Shown here in pieces: positions 1-9,098 of a stretch of DNA of 64,000 nucleotides. Each line of letters begins with the position of its first letter. The first letter of the stretch is position 1. The notes beneath the pieces were generated by a model. It was not told where the DNA came from and searched no databases. It saw nothing but the letters and a program-made list of their open reading frames with translations. The position numbers were made by a program, and so were the translations under genes. Source of the DNA: Pseudomonas nabeulensis. Lineage in GTDB: Bacteria > Pseudomonadota > Gammaproteobacteria > Pseudomonadales > Pseudomonadaceae. The stretch is from NCBI RefSeq assembly GCF_004682045.1, contig NZ_QUZT01000015.1, positions 1 through 64,000 of the forward strand, given 5' to 3'.

Positions 1-10
1 CTGGCATTAG

Positions 11-30
11 GGCAAGCCCCCTCCCACATT
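11..30. repeat. Half REP sequence (GI type)
   Basis: Bases 11-30 are one REP half (GGCAAGCCCCCTCCCACATT) that matches the inner and right arm of the many GI-type REPINs in this window. It sits just downstream of the mpg stop codon. The preceding bases 1-12 (ctggcattaggg) match a motif that also flanks the REP cluster near 52.5-52.7 kb, so the rest of a composite element probably lies outside the window. Confidence 0.7.
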
Positions 31-38
31 GAGTCCGT

Positions 39-722
39 TTAAATCAGAAAATAATCGCTGCCTTCGACCTGCCCCCGGCGCAGTGGGTTGCGTGTGCAAT
101 ACGGCGCATACCCCGCGTCCACAAAGCGATACATCAGATGCTCATCACGCCCGCTCGGAATGCCCAGGCGGGTGGTCTGGATAATCTGCGAAGGCGTTTT
201 GCCCACGTCTTCAACATAGAGCCGTTCCTGGTCAAAACGCTTGGCATCCCACACCGGCACCTTCAACCCCAGCGCCTTGCACAGCAACGTCTGGCCCGCA
301 CACAGCTTTTGCGACGGACGCGGCCGGCCGCTGGCATCGGGATTGTTCAACAGCATCTGCGCCAGGCTCGCCGGGCCCGATACTTCATCGACCCACGGAT
401 AGCCCGATTTGATCAATACGGCATTGCCCGGCCCCTGGGCACTGAAGTTCAGCGAATCCCCACCGCGGGCGTAGTACATGTAGATGTGGCCACCGTCCAG
501 AAACAAAGCCTTACGCTTTTCTGTGTAGCCCAATGAGGCGTGGCTGCCTTTTTCGGCCACGTAATAGGCTTCGGTTTCAATAATTCGCGCGGAAAGCCAG
601 ATTTCGCCGACGCGATGACGGATGACTTTTCCGAGCAAGTCGCGCGCGAGGATTTGTGCATCCCGGTCGAAGAAGCAGTCGGGCAGGGCGCTGGCGGGAA
701 GTTGGGGCGCTGAGCTAGGCAT
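39..722 (-). CDS. mpg: DNA-3-methyladenine glycosylase (AAG/MPG family)
   Basis: The 227-residue protein belongs to the Aag/Mpg family, which removes alkylated purines such as 3-methyladenine and hypoxanthine from DNA and starts base excision repair in the cytoplasm. The motif RIIETEAYYV near residue 48 supplies the expected catalytic glutamate, followed by the family patterns DGGHIYMYYARG and GPGNAV and a late GIPSGRDE stretch. The length is normal for bacterial members. It is a single minus-strand gene facing away from proA, with 174 bases between the two starts. The start at 722 gives a full-length N terminus. The call rests on family motifs alone, but I am confident in it. Confidence 0.93.
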   Translation of the reverse strand: MPSSAPQLPASALPDCFFDRDAQILARDLLGKVIRHRVGEIWLSARIIETEAYYVAEKGSHASLGYTEKRKALFLDGGHIYMYYARGGDSLNFSAQGPGNAVLIKSGYPWVDEVSGPASLAQMLLNNPDASGRPRPSQKLCAGQTLLCKALGLKVPVWDAKRFDQERLYVEDVGKTPSQIIQTTRLGIPSGRDEHLMYRFVDAGYAPYCTRNPLRRGQVEGSDYFLI

Positions 723-832
723 GGCAGGAAGGGTTAATACGGCTAAATGTGACGGAATAATAACAACTCCCAGCTTAATTACGGCTGAACCCCAAGTTTT
801 TACAGTTCATTTCGACCATCCGCCCCTCACCG

Positions 833-862
833 CTGTCAGTCGGGCGGCGTCACAGCTATAAT
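833..862 (+). promoter_or_regulatory. Sigma-70-like promoter for proA
   Basis: A perfect TATAAT hexamer lies at 857-862, with CTGTCA (4 of 6 matches to the -35 consensus) at 833-838 and an 18-base spacer. It sits 34 bases before the proA start codon and is the only good promoter seen in the mpg-proA gap. Transcription start has not been shown. Confidence 0.55.
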
Positions 863-896
863 CTGCCGCTTTCCTCTCTGCCAAGACTCCCTGACC

Positions 897-2162
897 ATGA
901 CTGAGTCCGTTCTTGACTACATGACCCGCCTGGGTCGCGCTGCCCGCCAGGCTTCGCGATTGATCGCCCGTGCGAGCACTGCGCAGAAGAATCGCGCCCT
1001 GCTGGCGGCCGCCGACGCTCTGGATGCCTCGCGCTCCGAGCTTACCGCCGCCAACGAACAGGACTTGGCCAACGGCCGCGCCAATGGCCTGGAGCCGGCC
1101 CTGCTGGACCGCCTTGCGCTGACCCCGGCGCGTATCGACGACATGATCGAAGGCCTGCGTCAGGTGGCCAAGCTGCCTGACCCCATCGGTGAAATCCGCG
1201 ATATGCGCTACCTGCCGTCCGGCATCCAAGTGGGCAAGATGCGCGTGCCCCTGGGCGTGATCGGCATCATCTATGAGTCGCGCCCGAACGTGACCATCGA
1301 CGCTGCGAGCCTGTGCCTCAAGTCCGGCAACGCCACCATCCTGCGTGGCGGTTCCGAGGCGATCAATTCCAACCGTGCCATTGCGGCTTGCATCCAGCAG
1401 GGCCTGGCCGTGGCCGAATTGCCGGCCGAAGTGGTGCAAGTGGTGGAAACCACTGACCGCGCCGCCGTCGGCGCGCTGATCACCATGCCGGAGTTCGTCG
1501 ACGTGATCGTGCCGCGCGGTGGCAAGAGCCTGATCGAACGCGTCAGCCGCGATGCCAAGGTGCCGGTGATCAAGCACCTGGACGGCGTATGCCACGTGTA
1601 CATCGACATCGCCGCCGACCTCGACAAGGCGATCCGCATCGCCGACAACGCCAAGACCCACCGTTACGCGCCGTGCAACACCATGGAAACCCTGCTGGTG
1701 CACGCCGGCATTGCCGAGCGCGTGCTGCCGCCGCTGGCTGCCATCTACCGTGACAAAGGCGTAGAACTGCGCGGTTGCGTGCGGACCCGTGCGCTGCTGG
1801 GGGCGGACGTGATCGAGGCAACCGAGCTGGACTGGTACACCGAATACACGGCACCGATCCTGTCGATCAAGATCGTCGACGATTTGGACGAGGCCATCGA
1901 ACACATCAACACCTACGGCTCCAAGCACACCGACGCCATTGTCTCCGAGCATTTCAGCGATGCGCGGCGTTTCCTCAACGAAGTGGACTCCGCTTCGGTG
2001 ATGATCAACGCCTCGACACGTTTTGCCGATGGCTTCGAATACGGCCTGGGGGCGGAGATCGGTATCTCCACCGACAAGCTCCACGCACGCGGTCCGGTTG
2101 GCCTGGAAGGCCTGACCAGCGAGAAGTACGTGGTGTTCGGCGACGGTCACGTGCGCACTTGA
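897..2162 (+). CDS. proA: Gamma-glutamyl phosphate reductase
   Basis: ProA reduces gamma-glutamyl phosphate with NADPH to glutamate semialdehyde, the second step of proline synthesis. The 421-residue protein has the aldehyde-dehydrogenase fold of the family. The catalytic cysteine is about Cys260 in [14 protein letters not shown], and the motifs [14 protein letters not shown] and GGSEAINSN are present. The start codon follows a TATAAT promoter. Its TGA stop shares one base with the nadD ATG (2160-2164), so translation of the two genes is probably coupled. proB is not in the window; in Pseudomonas it is usually located elsewhere, near obg. Confidence 0.97.
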   Translation: MTESVLDYMTRLGRAARQASRLIARASTAQKNRALLAAADALDASRSELTAANEQDLANGRANGLEPALLDRLALTPARIDDMIEGLRQVAKLPDPIGEIRDMRYLPSGIQVGKMRVPLGVIGIIYESRPNVTIDAASLCLKSGNATILRGGSEAINSNRAIAACIQQGLAVAELPAEVVQVVETTDRAAVGALITMPEFVDVIVPRGGKSLIERVSRDAKVPVIKHLDGVCHVYIDIAADLDKAIRIADNAKTHRYAPCNTMETLLVHAGIAERVLPPLAAIYRDKGVELRGCVRTRALLGADVIEATELDWYTEYTAPILSIKIVDDLDEAIEHINTYGSKHTDAIVSEHFSDARRFLNEVDSASVMINASTRFADGFEYGLGAEIGISTDKLHARGPVGLEGLTSEKYVVFGDGHVRT

Positions 2163-2806
2163 TGGCTAAACGCATCGGGCTGCTCGGCGGCACCTTCGAC
2201 CCCGTGCACATCGGCCATTTGCGCAGTGCCCTGGAAGTCGCGGATGCCCTCGCGCTGGATGAGTTGCGAGTGATGCCCAACGCGCGGCCGCCCCACCGTG
2301 ATACGCCGCAAGTGTCGCCGCAGCAGCGCCTGGAAATGGTGCGCCTGGCGGTGGAAGGCATTGCGCCGTTGGTGGTGGACGACCACGAGCTCAAGCGTGA
2401 TAAACCGTCCTACACTGTCGATACCCTGGAAGTGATGCGCGCTGAAATGGCCGCGGACGACCAGTTGTTTCTGCTTTTGGGCTGGGACGCATTTTGCGGC
2501 CTGCCCTCTTGGCATCGCTGGGAGGAACTCCTCCAGCATTGCCACATCCTGGTTTTGCAACGCCCGGATGCCGACAGCGAACCGCCGGATGCCTTGCGCA
2601 ACCTGCTGGCCGCGCGGTCGGTAAGTGACCCCTTGGCCCTGACCGGGCCGAACGGGAATATTGCATTCGTCTGGCAGACCCCGCTTGCGGTGTCCGCCAC
2701 CCAGATCCGTCAACTGCTGGCCAGCGGTAAGTCGGTACGTTTCCTGGTGCCTGACGCGGTCCTGGCCTACATCGATGCGCACGGACTTTACCGTGCGTCG
2801 AACTGA
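2162..2806 (+). CDS. nadD: Nicotinate-nucleotide adenylyltransferase
   Basis: NadD transfers AMP from ATP to nicotinate mononucleotide to form deamido-NAD, a late step of NAD synthesis. The 214-residue protein begins [20 protein letters not shown], the nucleotidyltransferase GGTFDPxHxGH signature. It ends with the SATQIRQLL version of the ISSTxIR ATP-binding motif. I chose the ATG at 2162 because it overlaps the proA stop by one base and gives exactly the family N terminus. An upstream in-frame extension inside proA carries no family sequence. The usual neighbour rsfS follows. Confidence 0.96.
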   Translation: MAKRIGLLGGTFDPVHIGHLRSALEVADALALDELRVMPNARPPHRDTPQVSPQQRLEMVRLAVEGIAPLVVDDHELKRDKPSYTVDTLEVMRAEMAADDQLFLLLGWDAFCGLPSWHRWEELLQHCHILVLQRPDADSEPPDALRNLLAARSVSDPLALTGPNGNIAFVWQTPLAVSATQIRQLLASGKSVRFLVPDAVLAYIDAHGLYRASN

Positions 2807-2875
2807 AAAGGCGCGCTTGAACGTACGCACATTCGTACAGCGAGCGCCCGAACATACGAGCAAAACGAGTTTTAT

Positions 2876-3370
2876 ATGACGAACAAAGACGTAAGCAAAG
2901 TTAAGCGCAAAGGCACCTTCAAAAGCGCCCCGCTGCCAGTAGAAGCCCATACCGGCCCTGAGCTGGCTGGCGAAGAACTGGTGAAAGTCGCCGTGGCGGC
3001 CCTGGAAGACGTTAAAGCCCAGGACATCCAGGTGCTGGACGTGCGCGACAAGCAAAGCATCACCGACTTCATGATCATCGCCACCGGTACGTCGAACCGC
3101 CAGATCGGCGCGATGCTGGACAAGGTCCGCGAAGCCGTCAAAGCCCAAGGCGTCAAGCCGCTGGGTGAAGAAGGCAAGGGCGACAGCGACTGGGTGCTGC
3201 TGGACATGGACGACGTAATCGTTCACATGATGACCTCCAACGCCCGTCAGTTCTACGACCTGGAGCGTCTGTGGAAAGGCGCCGAGCAGAGCCGTGCCGC
3301 TGATGGCAAGCACCACAGCCCGGAAGTGGGCCACGCGCACTTCGACAAGCTCAACAAAGACCAGGAATAA
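2876..3370 (+). CDS. rsfS: Ribosomal silencing factor RsfS (DUF143)
   Basis: RsfS binds ribosomal protein L14 and blocks joining of the 30S and 50S subunits, which lowers translation when nutrients run short. The core from about residue 33 (ELVKVAVAALEDVKAQDIQVLDV) through SITDFMIIATGTS to HMMTSNARQFYDLERLW matches the family. At 164 residues the product is longer than the usual 105-120. There is a lysine-rich N-terminal extension of about 30 residues and a tail of about 25. The ATG at 2876 has only a weak ribosome binding site, so a later start is possible. rlmH follows directly, the usual order. Confidence 0.93.
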   Translation: MTNKDVSKVKRKGTFKSAPLPVEAHTGPELAGEELVKVAVAALEDVKAQDIQVLDVRDKQSITDFMIIATGTSNRQIGAMLDKVREAVKAQGVKPLGEEGKGDSDWVLLDMDDVIVHMMTSNARQFYDLERLWKGAEQSRAADGKHHSPEVGHAHFDKLNKDQE

Positions 3371-3379
3371 GGAACGGCT

Positions 3380-3847
3380 GTGCGCCTGCGTCTGATTGCT
3401 GTCGGTTCACGCATGCCCAAGTGGGTGGAAGAAGGCTGGCACGAGTATGCCAAGCGTCTGCCTGCTGAGCTGTCGCTGGAATTGGTAGAGATTCCGCTCA
3501 ATACCCGGGGCAAGAATGCCGACGTGGCGCGCTTTATCCGTCAGGAAGGCGAAGCCATGTTGGCCAAGGTCGGCCCCAACGAGCGCATCGTCACCCTCGA
3601 AGTGCACGGCAAACCCTGGAGCACCGAGCAGTTGGCGGTGGAACTGGACCGCTGGCGCCTGGACTCGCGCACCGTCAACTTCATGGTCGGCGGCCCCGAA
3701 GGGCTGGCGCCGGAAGTGTGCGCGCGGGCGGACCAGCGCTGGTCGCTGTCGGCGCTCACGTTGCCGCACCCGTTGGTAAGGATTCTGATCGGTGAACAGC
3801 TGTATCGCGCCTGGACAGTCCTGTCCGGGCACCCTTACCACAAATAG
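3380..3847 (+). CDS. rlmH: 23S rRNA pseudouridine-1915 N3-methyltransferase
   Basis: RlmH is a SPOUT-class methyltransferase that methylates pseudouridine 1915 in helix 69 of 23S rRNA on the assembled 70S ribosome. The 155-residue protein has the glycine-rich SAM site FMVGGPEGL and the C-terminal [18 protein letters not shown] ... GHPYHK, both diagnostic. The start codon is GTG at 3380, preceded by AAGGAAC 4 bases upstream. It lies 9 bases after rsfS, and PBP2 begins 15 bases downstream, so all are probably co-transcribed. Confidence 0.97.
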
Positions 3848-3862
3848 TCTGCGCCTCTCCCG

Positions 3863-5761
3863 ATGACCCAGCCGATCCGCATCAAGGACCACGAGAAAGA
3901 CGCACGTCTGGTACGCGCTCGCGTGGTGTTTGGTGCGGTGCTGGTGGTGGCCCTGCTCGGGGTGCTGATCGCCCGCCTGTATTTCCTGCAAGTGATCCAG
4001 TACGACTATCACTCTACGTTGTCGGAAAACAACCGGGTGCATGTGCAGCCGATTCCGCCGACCCGTGGGCTGATTTTCGACCGCAATGGCGTGGTGGTCG
4101 CGGATAACCGCCCCAGTTTCAGCCTGAGCATGACCCGAGAACGCTCCGGCGACTGGCAGCAGATCCTCGATGTGATTGTCGAGGTGTTGCAGCTCACACC
4201 GGAAGACAGGGTGATCTTCGAAAAGCGCATGAAGCAGGGGCGCCGGCCGTTTGAACCGGTGCCGATCCTGTTTGAGCTGACCGAAGAACAGATCGCGCGG
4301 ATCGCGGTGAACCAGTTCCGCTTGCCCGGTGTGGAGGTGGTGGCGCAGTTGGTGCGGCACTATCCGCAGGGGCCGCACTTTGCCCACTCGGTCGGTTACA
4401 TGGGGCGGATCAACGAGAAAGAGCTGAAAAGTCTCGATCCGGTGAACTACAGCGGCACCCACCATATCGGCAAGACCGGCGTCGAGCGTTTCTACGAGCC
4501 CGAATTGCACGGCCAGGTGGGTTACGAGGAAGTCGAGACCAACGCCCGTGGCCGTGTGCTGCGGGTGCTCAAGCGTACCGACCCGGTGCCGGGCAAAGAT
4601 ATTGTGCTGAGCCTGGACATCAAGTTGCAGGAAGCGGCGGAGATGGCCTTGGGCGGTCGTCGTGGTGCGGTCGTTGCGCTGGACCCGAAAACCGGCGAAG
4701 TACTGGCCATGGTCAGTCAGCCCAGCTTCGATCCCAACCTGTTCGTGACCGGTATCAGCTTCAAGGCCTACGCCGAGTTGCGCGACTCCATCGACCGGCC
4801 ACTGTTCAACCGCGTACTGCGCGGCCTGTATCCGCCGGGGTCGACTATCAAGCCGGCGGTGGCGATTGCCGGCCTGGACGCGGGCGTGGTCACGGCTTCC
4901 AGTCGGGTCTTTGACCCGGGCTACTACATGCTGCCCAACTACGATCACAAATACCGGAACTGGAACCGCACCGGTGACGGCTTTGTCGATTTGGACACCG
5001 CGATCATGCGCTCCAACGACACCTATTTTTACGACCTGGCCCACAAGCTGGGGATCGACCGCTTGTCGGCTTATATGGGCAAGTTCGGCCTCGGTCAGAA
5101 AGTCTCCCTGGATATGTTCGAAGAATCCCCTGGCCTGATGCCATCGCGGGAGTGGAAACGTGCGACCCGTCGGCAGGCATGGTTCCCGGGTGAAACCCTG
5201 ATTCTCGGCATTGGCCAGGGCTATATGCAGGCCACACCGTTGCAGTTGGCCCAGGCCACGGCGCTGGTGGCCAACAAAGGCATCTGGAACCGTCCGCACC
5301 TGGCCAAGACCATCGAAGGCGAAAAACCGGTGGATGACAACCCGATCCCGGACATTGTGCTGCGCGATCCTTCGGACTGGACCAAGGTCAACCACGGCAT
5401 GCAACAAGTGATGCACGGCGCTCGCGGTACTGCACGCAAAGCCGCCGTCGGCGCGCAATACCGCATTGCCGGCAAGAGCGGCACGGCCCAGGTAGTAGCG
5501 ATCAAGCAGGGCGAGAAATACGACCGCTCCAAGGTTCAGGAGCGCCACCGCGACCACGCCTTGTTTGTCGGCTTCGCCCCGGCAGATGACCCGAAAATCG
5601 TCGTAGCGGTGATGGTCGAGAACGGCGAGTCCGGTTCCGGCGTCGCCGCGCCTGTGGTGCGCCAGGTCATGGACGCCTGGCTGCTGGCCGACGACGGCAG
5701 GCTCAAACCCGAATATGGCGGCCCCCCTTCAAGCACCGAGGTTACGGCCAGTGAAGAGTAA
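3863..5761 (+). CDS. mrdA: Penicillin-binding protein 2 (elongasome transpeptidase)
   Basis: PBP2 is the D,D-transpeptidase that crosslinks new peptidoglycan during cell elongation, working with RodA in the inner membrane. The 632-residue protein has one N-terminal membrane segment at about 20-45, a PBP dimer domain, then the transpeptidase domain. All three active-site motifs are present: STIK with Ser327, SND at 384-386 and KSGT starting at Lys538. The 3' end overlaps the likely GTG start of rodA by 11 bases, matching the obligate PBP2-RodA pairing. Confidence 0.97.
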   Translation: MTQPIRIKDHEKDARLVRARVVFGAVLVVALLGVLIARLYFLQVIQYDYHSTLSENNRVHVQPIPPTRGLIFDRNGVVVADNRPSFSLSMTRERSGDWQQILDVIVEVLQLTPEDRVIFEKRMKQGRRPFEPVPILFELTEEQIARIAVNQFRLPGVEVVAQLVRHYPQGPHFAHSVGYMGRINEKELKSLDPVNYSGTHHIGKTGVERFYEPELHGQVGYEEVETNARGRVLRVLKRTDPVPGKDIVLSLDIKLQEAAEMALGGRRGAVVALDPKTGEVLAMVSQPSFDPNLFVTGISFKAYAELRDSIDRPLFNRVLRGLYPPGSTIKPAVAIAGLDAGVVTASSRVFDPGYYMLPNYDHKYRNWNRTGDGFVDLDTAIMRSNDTYFYDLAHKLGIDRLSAYMGKFGLGQKVSLDMFEESPGLMPSREWKRATRRQAWFPGETLILGIGQGYMQATPLQLAQATALVANKGIWNRPHLAKTIEGEKPVDDNPIPDIVLRDPSDWTKVNHGMQQVMHGARGTARKAAVGAQYRIAGKSGTAQVVAIKQGEKYDRSKVQERHRDHALFVGFAPADDPKIVVAVMVENGESGSGVAAPVVRQVMDAWLLADDGRLKPEYGGPPSSTEVTASEE

Positions 5762-6896
5762 TTTTGACCGCATCCTCTCCAGCGAGGATGTGATGCGTCG
5801 TCGTGCGACGTTACTGCAACGCATGCACATTGACGGCCCGCTGCTGATCCTGTTGCTGACCCTGGCGGCGGGTAGCCTGTTCGTGCTGTATTCGGCCAGT
5901 GGCAAGAACTGGGACCTGCTGATCAAGCAAGCGTCGTCGTTCGGCCTGGGCTTGTTGTCGATGGTGGTGATCGCCCAGCTGGAGCCGCGTTTCATGGCGC
6001 GCTGGGTGCCGCTGGGTTATGTCGCCGGGGTGTTGCTGCTGGTGGTGGTGGACGTGATGGGCCACAACGCCATGGGCGCGACCCGCTGGATCAACATTCC
6101 GGGGGTGATTCGCTTCCAGCCGTCGGAGTTCATGAAGATCCTGATGCCGGCGACCATCGCCTGGTACCTGTCCAAGCGCACGTTGCCGCCGCAGCTCAAG
6201 CACGTGGGCATCAGCTTGATTCTGATCGGCATACCGTTTGTGCTGATTGTGCGTCAGCCGGATCTGGGCACCTCGCTGCTGATCCTGGCCGGCGGTGCCT
6301 TCGTGCTGTTTATGGGTGGCCTGCGCTGGCGCTGGATTCTCAGTGTGCTCGCCGCCGCCGTGCCGGTGGCTGTGGCCATGTGGTTCTTCTTTATGCATGA
6401 CTACCAGAAGCAACGGATTCTCACGTTCCTCGATCCTGAGAGCGACCCGCTGGGCACCGGCTGGAACATCATCCAGTCGAAAGCGGCCATCGGTTCCGGC
6501 GGCGTATTTGGCAAGGGTTGGTTGCTGGGCACCCAGTCGCACCTGGACTTCCTGCCGGAGAGCCACACCGACTTCATCATCGCGGTCATGGGTGAAGAGT
6601 TCGGCCTGGTGGGCATTTGCGCGCTGCTGCTGATCTACCTGCTGTTGATTGGTCGCGGCCTGGTGATCACCGCCCAGGCGCAGACGCTGTTCGGCAAACT
6701 GCTGGCCGGCGCGTTGACCATGACGTTTTTTGTTTATGTTTTCGTCAACATCGGTATGGTCAGTGGCCTGCTGCCGGTGGTGGGGGTGCCGTTGCCATTC
6801 ATTAGCTACGGCGGAACTTCGCTGGTGACATTGCTGTCAGCGTTTGGGGTTTTGATGTCGATTCATACGCATCGCAAATGGATCGCACAGGTTTGA
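5751..6896 (+). CDS. rodA: Rod-shape-determining peptidoglycan glycosyltransferase RodA
   Basis: RodA is a SEDS-family membrane glycosyltransferase that polymerises lipid II in the elongasome with PBP2. The sequence shows about ten membrane segments. The SEDS motifs include RWINIPGVIRFQPSEFMK, VRQPDLGTSLLI and the C-terminal PLPFISYGGTSL. The start is uncertain. GTG at 5751 overlaps the mrdA stop and gives 381 residues. ATG at 5793, preceded by AGCGAGG, gives 367 residues and still contains every membrane segment. I list the longer form because the extra residues (SNFDRILSSEDV) read as coding. Confidence 0.93.
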   Translation: MKSNFDRILSSEDVMRRRATLLQRMHIDGPLLILLLTLAAGSLFVLYSASGKNWDLLIKQASSFGLGLLSMVVIAQLEPRFMARWVPLGYVAGVLLLVVVDVMGHNAMGATRWINIPGVIRFQPSEFMKILMPATIAWYLSKRTLPPQLKHVGISLILIGIPFVLIVRQPDLGTSLLILAGGAFVLFMGGLRWRWILSVLAAAVPVAVAMWFFFMHDYQKQRILTFLDPESDPLGTGWNIIQSKAAIGSGGVFGKGWLLGTQSHLDFLPESHTDFIIAVMGEEFGLVGICALLLIYLLLIGRGLVITAQAQTLFGKLLAGALTMTFFVYVFVNIGMVSGLLPVVGVPLPFISYGGTSLVTLLSAFGVLMSIHTHRKWIAQV

Positions 6897-6907
6897 ATAA
6901 GGTGAAG

Positions 6908-7924
6908 ATGTCAATGCAAGTAATGCGCGGCTGGGCGACTCGGCATGCGTCCTGGATGGGCCTGATTGGCCTGCTGGGCGCGACGCAAGAGGCGCAGGCC
7001 GGTGACTACGATGGTTCACCCCAGGTCGCCGAGTTTGTCGGTGAAATGACCCGCGACTACGGTTTTGCCGGTGAGCAACTGATGGGCGTGTTCCGCGAGG
7101 CCCAGAAAAAGCAGGCGATCCTCGACGCCATCTCCCGCCCCGCCGAGCGCGTTAAACAGTGGAAGGAATATCGCCCGATGTTCCTCACCGACGCTCGCGT
7201 GGCTCGCGGTGTGGACTTCTGGCGTCAGCACGAGGCCGTGCTGGCCCGCGCCGAGCAGGAATACGGCGTGCCGGCCCAGGTGATTGTCGCGATCATCGGC
7301 ATCGAAACCTTTTACGGGCGCAATACCGGCAGTTACCGGGTGATCGACGCCTTGTCGACCCTGGGCTTCGACTACCCGCCACGTGCCGACTTCTTCCGCA
7401 AGGAACTGCGCGAGTTCCTGCTGCTGGCTCGCGAAGAACAGGTCGACCCGCTGAGCCTCAAGGGGTCCTACGCCGGTGCGATGGGCTTGCCGCAGTTTAT
7501 GCCCAGCAGCTTCCGCGCCTACGCGGTGGACTTTGACGGCGACGGCCACATCAATATCTGGAGCAATCCGGACGACGCCATCGGCAGTGTGGCCAGTTAC
7601 TTCAAGCGCCACGGTTGGGTAGGCGGCGAACCGGTGGTGGTTCGCGCCGATGTTGCCGGGGATCGCGCCGATGAAGGCCTGACCCAGGGTATCGAGCCGG
7701 TCAAGACGGTCGGGGAGTTGCGGGCGCTGGGCTGGTCGAGTCAGAATGCGCCACGCGATGACATGCCAGTGACGGCGTTTCGCCTTGAAGGTGAAAATGG
7801 CCCGGAATACTGGATGGGCCTGAAGAATTTCTACGCAATCACGCGTTATAACCGCAGTGTGATGTACGCCATGGCCGTGCATCAGCTGTCAGACATGCTG
7901 GTCCAAGCACGGGGCAATAAGTAA
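6908..7924 (+). CDS. mltB: Lytic murein transglycosylase B
   Basis: MltB cleaves peptidoglycan between MurNAc and GlcNAc with formation of 1,6-anhydro-MurNAc. From the ATG at 6908 the product has 338 residues: a signal peptide ending near AQA-GDYDG, then the SLT domain with the catalytic glutamate about residue 133 in IIGIETFYGRNTG. The motifs GAMGLPQFMPSSFRAYAVDF and DFDGDGHINIW are typical. There is no lipobox cysteine, so it looks like a soluble periplasmic (SltB-like) rather than lipid-anchored form. Its TAA stop shares one base with the rlpA start. ATG 6914 is an alternative start. Confidence 0.92.
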   Translation: MSMQVMRGWATRHASWMGLIGLLGATQEAQAGDYDGSPQVAEFVGEMTRDYGFAGEQLMGVFREAQKKQAILDAISRPAERVKQWKEYRPMFLTDARVARGVDFWRQHEAVLARAEQEYGVPAQVIVAIIGIETFYGRNTGSYRVIDALSTLGFDYPPRADFFRKELREFLLLAREEQVDPLSLKGSYAGAMGLPQFMPSSFRAYAVDFDGDGHINIWSNPDDAIGSVASYFKRHGWVGGEPVVVRADVAGDRADEGLTQGIEPVKTVGELRALGWSSQNAPRDDMPVTAFRLEGENGPEYWMGLKNFYAITRYNRSVMYAMAVHQLSDMLVQARGNK

Positions 7925-8919
7925 TGCGGGCATCGCCGTTCAATCAACCGCTCAAGCTGGTGGCGTTCGTCGCATTGTCCCTGCTGGTCGTCAGTTGCTC
8001 CACCAGCCGCGGCCCGGCGCAGAAGGGCGGCACTGCCGTCCGCTCGCAGCCCGGCCTGGACATCAACCGCGCGCACAAAGACGGCGCGCCGTGGTGGGAT
8101 GTGGATGTCTCCAAGATCCCGGACGCCACCCCAACCCTGCATACCGGTGCCTACAAGGCCAACCCGTATACCGTGTTGGGCAAGACCTATTTCCCGTTGC
8201 AAGAATCCAAGACCTACGTGCAATCGGGCACCGCGTCCTGGTACGGCACCAAGTTCCACGGCCAGAACACCGCCAACGGCGAAGTGTATGACCTGTACGG
8301 CATGAGCGCGGCGCACAAGACCTTGCCGCTGCCCAGCTATGTGCGGGTAACCAACCTGGACAACAACCGCACGGTGATCCTGCGCGTGAACGACCGTGGG
8401 CCGTTCTATTCGGACCGCATCATCGACTTGTCCTACGCGGCGGCGAAGAAACTCGGTTACGCCGAAACCGGCACCGCTCGCGTGAAAGTTGAAGGCATCG
8501 ACCCGGCGCAGTACTGGGCCCAGCGTGGCAAACCGGCGCCGTTGATGCTCAACGAGCCGCAAACACCACAACCGCAAATCACCGCTTCGGCTGGCAAGGT
8601 CGAGCAGTGGACGCCACCGCCACAACAGCATGCACCGGACACCGTGGCCGTGCCTCAGGCCGCGCAAGGCAGTTCGATGGCGGGCGGGCAATACCTGCAG
8701 GTCGGCGCATTTGCCAACCCGGATGCGGCAGAACTGCTAAGGTCGAAACTCAGCAGCATGGTCAACGCGCCGGTGTTCATCAGTTCCATCGTGCGTAACC
8801 AACAAACCCTGCACCGCGTGCGGATGGGGCCGATTGGCTCGCCAAGCGAAGTCGCACAAGTGCAGAACAGCGTGCGCCTGGCCAACCTGGGGCAACCCAG
8901 CGTGGTCACCGCCGAATAA
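7924..8919 (+). CDS. rlpA: Septal-ring lytic transglycosylase RlpA (lipoprotein)
   Basis: In Pseudomonas RlpA is a lipoprotein that degrades peptidoglycan lacking stem peptides during daughter-cell separation. The 331 residues start with a lipoprotein signal whose lipobox ends at Cys25 (VVSC). A double-psi beta-barrel domain follows at about 95-180 (GTASWYGTKFHG, RVNDRGPFYSDRIIDLS with the catalytic aspartate region). After a proline/glutamine-rich linker there is a C-terminal SPOR domain at about 255-330 that binds denuded glycan. The ATG overlaps the mltB stop by one base. Confidence 0.95.
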   Translation: MRASPFNQPLKLVAFVALSLLVVSCSTSRGPAQKGGTAVRSQPGLDINRAHKDGAPWWDVDVSKIPDATPTLHTGAYKANPYTVLGKTYFPLQESKTYVQSGTASWYGTKFHGQNTANGEVYDLYGMSAAHKTLPLPSYVRVTNLDNNRTVILRVNDRGPFYSDRIIDLSYAAAKKLGYAETGTARVKVEGIDPAQYWAQRGKPAPLMLNEPQTPQPQITASAGKVEQWTPPPQQHAPDTVAVPQAAQGSSMAGGQYLQVGAFANPDAAELLRSKLSSMVNAPVFISSIVRNQQTLHRVRMGPIGSPSEVAQVQNSVRLANLGQPSVVTAE

Positions 8920-8931
8920 TAAAAGATTGAA

Positions 8932-8959
8932 GGTTCAGGCCCGGAGATGGGCTTGAACC
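8932..8959 (+). terminator. Hairpin after rlpA, possible weak terminator
   Basis: The arms GGTTCAGGCCC and GGGCTTGAACC form an 11-bp stem with one G-T wobble and a 6-base loop, 12 bases after the rlpA stop. No T-run follows, so it may be an mRNA-stabilising structure instead of a terminator. A second short hairpin (TTGCCC GCGA GGGCAA) is at 9056-9071, just before dacA. Confidence 0.35.
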
Positions 8960-9098
8960 CTGGTTGTTGGCTCGTTGAACAATAAAAACCCAGGGGCAAG
9001 GGGTGAGCGGGCAACCGAACACGTGACAGTCTGGTAGCGGGCTGTCTGAATAGTTTTGCCCGCGAGGGCAAGTTTCCATTAGCAATTTCGAGAGACGG

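Noticed and set aside
807..2150. 447-codon minus-strand frame opposite proA
   Set aside because: A shadow of proA; no recognisable motifs or ribosome binding site.
3407..5557. 716-codon open frame on the minus strand opposite rlmH and mrdA
   Set aside because: It is antisense to two clear genes with intact motifs. Long antisense frames are common in GC-rich genomes, and this one shows no family motifs.
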